A DNA stretch of 64,000 bases, taken from Dillenia suffruticosa. Lineage: Eukaryota > Streptophyta > Magnoliopsida > Dilleniales > Dilleniaceae. The notes beneath the pieces are model-generated. The model did no database searches and was not told the DNA's origin. It was given only the letters and a program-made list of their open reading frames with translations. Position numbers and translations under genes: made by a program. How positions within the stretch are numbered: the stretch's first letter is position 1; every line of letters starts with the position of its first letter. Of the stretch, positions 61,719-64,000 are shown piece by piece. The stretch is from the NCBI GenBank assembly GCA_033439265.1, contig JAVTVX010000010.1, forward strand, positions 496,001 through 560,000, given 5' to 3'.

Positions 61719-62232
61719 TGAGAGATTTCGAGGTTGAATTTTGGAGATTCGTGATTGGGGATCGGACGGTATAGAATATTCTAGGCCAAACTAGAACAGA
61801 GGCGAGACACTGGAACATAATTTGAATTAAGGTTACATTTTTTGAGTCACGCAACTAACAGGGGATAGGGAGAGTGGACGAAATGACTAATGTACCCCTC
61901 TATCAAAGGAAAAAAAGAAGAGACGAAAAGCCTGTCTCCCCCCTTTTCTCCGACCCTAGAACATTGCTGTTGCCGTTGATTGGCCGCTGCCTCTGCCGTC
62001 GCTGTAGCTGTAGCCTGCATGACGAAGAAAGAGACGAAAAGCCTCTCTCTCCCCCCTTTTCTCCGACCCTAGAGCATTGCTGTTGCCGTTGATTGGCCGT
62101 TGCCGCTGCCGTCGCTGCCGCTGTGGCCTGCATGCCCCACACCACCTCCGACCCTTGCTATTCGAAAACCACCGAGAAATTTCATTCTTAACAATCACAA
62201 ATCAAACCCCAAATCCCAAATGAAATAAAAAA
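61719..62232. other. Divergent spacer between transporter and DUF1264 exon
   Basis: Contains leader and promoter sequence for the transporter (minus) and perhaps for the exon at 62233 (plus), and a 111-bp tandem duplication listed separately. Frames on both strands translate that duplication. Confidence 0.5.
61915..62137. repeat. 111-bp tandem duplication, GC-rich
   Basis: Two copies with period 111 both run GAGACGAAAAGCC, then CCTTTTCTCCGACCCTAGA, then GCTGTTGCCGTTGATTGGCC, with a few differences near the end (GCTGTAGC against GCTGCCGC). They lie between divergently placed genes. Confidence 0.9.
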
Positions 62233-62323
62233 ATGGCAGCTCCAGTGCCCGGCCAGCCCACTCAGACCGGCACCGCTCTCCTGGGAAAAGCTACCACCAT
62301 TGTTCAATCCTTTGTTCCTATCA
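62233..62323 (+). CDS. First exon of a DUF1264 oil-body-associated protein, rest not seen
   Basis: ATG opens MAAPVPGQPTQTGTALLGKA and TTIVQSFVPI, which matches the N-terminus of oil-body-associated proteins (OBAP, DUF1264; P-G-x-P-T-x-T-G-T start, then QSF-x-P-I). A GT donor follows in phase at 62324. OBAPs attach to seed oil bodies and help keep them small. The next exon should encode a conserved HQHLCAFHFY stretch, and I find nothing like it up to 64000. Either a long intron runs past the window or this is a fragment. Confidence 0.45.
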
Positions 62324-64000
62324 GTAAAATCCATTGATTTCTCTTAGGATATGAAGAGATAAAAAAAAAAAAAAAAATAGCACATTTGGCAGGCTAATGT
62401 CATTGTAAGTTTGTCCAACCCCACCGCACACTTTTTTAGTTAAGATTTGACAATTTTGAGATGGGTTTCTTTTATGGGCATTTCTCATTTGCTCAGAACC
62501 TGGGTCTGGTTGAAGGAACAAAATAAAAAGGGAGAATTTTGGCTGATCGGATGTTCTTCTTTTCCGTATATAGATGAGAGAGAGAGAGAGAGAGGCTTAA
62601 GAGGTGAGAGAAATTTGAGGACTTGATTGTAGTGAGAGAGAAGCGAGAGGAAGCGAAAGTGGAGGTGGAACTGGGATGTGGGGGAGTGATGTGCGATGAG
62701 AGGGAGAGTGCGAGGAGACGAGTCTATCGGGTACATTCGTCATTCCGTCCAAAATCAAATTTTCTCTCTAACTCAAAATCACATCAACTCAAATTATTTT
62801 CTATTTTGTCGCCTCTGCTCTAATTTGGCCCAAATTCCATGGAGGAAAGCTGAATCACATGTCACTGGATTAGTAGCTTAAAAATATTAAATTTCATTTT
62901 GTCTTGTGTTCGCTTAAAGGGTAAGACACCAGAGTGAACCTTTCCTCTTTTCCATTTCTTATTTAATTTTTAAATAAAATTAAAATATTTAATTTGAATA
63001 AAAAGAAAAGATGAGTTCATATACATTATATTTTGTCACAAGACTTCTCTGCTACATTTTAATAAGTTTTTTTATTTAGTTTAATGATTTACTGTTCTGC
63101 ATCCGACGTTCGTGGGTGAATACTAGCCGCAGATATTAAATAATTGTGAGAATGATAATAGTACTATGTGTCAAGTGAGGGATTTAGTTGATATAAAAGA
63201 TGGGGTTGGGGATTGAATATAAAGCGAGTGAAATTGATGAGAAAATCTTAATTTTGATGTTGAAGTAAAAAATTGAATTTCGGAGCTTTTGTAAAATTAT
63301 TGTTGGTATTGGGTTTGACCAAACCAATCAGATCAACATTGTACTTGTGTAGCAATATTTTTTTCATCAATATAATTAAAAATTAATATTCTAATTGATG
63401 ATACATAGTCCAAGTTATGTGGCATGCGAAGGCAAACAAAGTCATTAACAACAACAAATCCTCCTGGTATTTACCGATCTCTCCTCTCTTGATAGGCCAA
63501 CCACTTAGCATCTCAACTGGTCGGCCCATAGGTCTCCTCGATACTCAGTCTCAACCATTCAATTTATTAAGAAAATATTCATTTCTCTAAAAAGATAAGA
63601 AAAATCATACATAAATGAAAAGGAGATCTACAACTGTGGTCGATAAGGAAAAAAACTTTCGTGACAAACTAGACTTCCTAAATGAGTGAAATTTCGTAAT
63701 CTTTGAGAATCCTATGATCGGATTTTTCAAAATCTCGAGACACTTTTATAAGAAAATTATGATTTTATTACTCCGCATGCACACGATTCTTACAAGTGAA
63801 AAATATATAAATTTCAATACGTCTACTATCTAAGTAAGTCTCCTTGACCTACACAGTGCACACAAGCTTACAAAGCTTTCTGATTCTTTTTCGATATTAG
63901 TCTGTTTCATTTCTTTCGAAAATAGCTATCTAATTTGAGTGCCGGAGTCTCTCACGTCGAAAAATTCCGGCAATCTTTTCATAGATCTCATCAATCGAGA
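62324..64000. other. Right-hand flank, no gene recognised
   Basis: A poly(A) tract lies near 62360-62376 and a short (GA)n at about 62574-62594. The remainder is AT-rich, with no coding similarity that I can recognise. If the exon at 62233 is real, part of this is its first intron. Confidence 0.4.

Noticed and set aside
61903-62198. Ala/Thr/Arg/Gln-rich minus-strand frames
   Set aside because: They arise from the 111-bp tandem duplication and lack any recognisable domain.

Overview
The window is nuclear DNA of a dicotyledonous plant, probably a woody rosid. The evidence is AT-rich intergenic DNA with long (GA)n, (AT)n and homopolymer tracts, genes broken by many short GT-AG introns, and protein families found only in plants. 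There are no prokaryotic operons, no CRISPR array and no tRNA or rRNA gene that I can support.

Layout. 1-11.2 kb: a G-type lectin receptor-like kinase with a degraded kinase domain (minus) and a six-exon IQM calmodulin-binding gene (minus). 11.2-26.9 kb: about 15.7 kb without a supported gene. It holds microsatellites, tRNA-type SINEs and a striking 2.3-kb block of about 45-bp repeats, each with a small palindrome, arranged as three array-plus-spacer modules. 26.9-53.5 kb: a gene-dense stretch with TAF7 (minus), an SC35-like SR splicing factor (plus, with an antisense RTE-type LINE in its first coding intron), a COP10-like ubiquitin E2 variant (plus, with a frameshift) and a 14-exon peroxisomal acyl-activating enzyme of the AAE17/18 type (plus). 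TAF7 and the SR gene diverge from an imperfect palindrome of about 420 bp that contains the SR gene's 5' UTR exon and its mirror copy. 54.2-64 kb: a KMD/SKIP20-type F-box kelch gene with three frameshifts (minus), SINE copies, a GC-rich non-autonomous hAT-like element with an exact 8-bp target duplication, a single-exon PUT/LAT polyamine transporter (minus), and the first exon of a DUF1264 (oil-body-associated) gene whose remainder I do not see.

Gene order is informative. From memory of Arabidopsis loci, TAF7, SCL33 and AAE18 are At1g55300, At1g55310 and At1g55320, while COP10, SCL30A, IQM2 and the closest PUT are At3g13550, At3g13570, At3g13600 and At3g13620. The window interleaves both sets, so it looks like the unfractionated ancestor of two Arabidopsis duplicate segments.

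The genes do not form a pathway. They cover general transcription (TAF7), splicing (SR protein), light-dependent protein turnover (COP10), peroxisomal acyl activation, calmodulin signalling and polyamine transport. The less usual items are the U12-type AT-AC intron in TAF7, the palindromic shared promoter, the palindrome-bearing repeats, and a HAL2-phosphatase-like orphan exon inside the COP10 intron. All similarity calls come from recall of protein families; no search was run.
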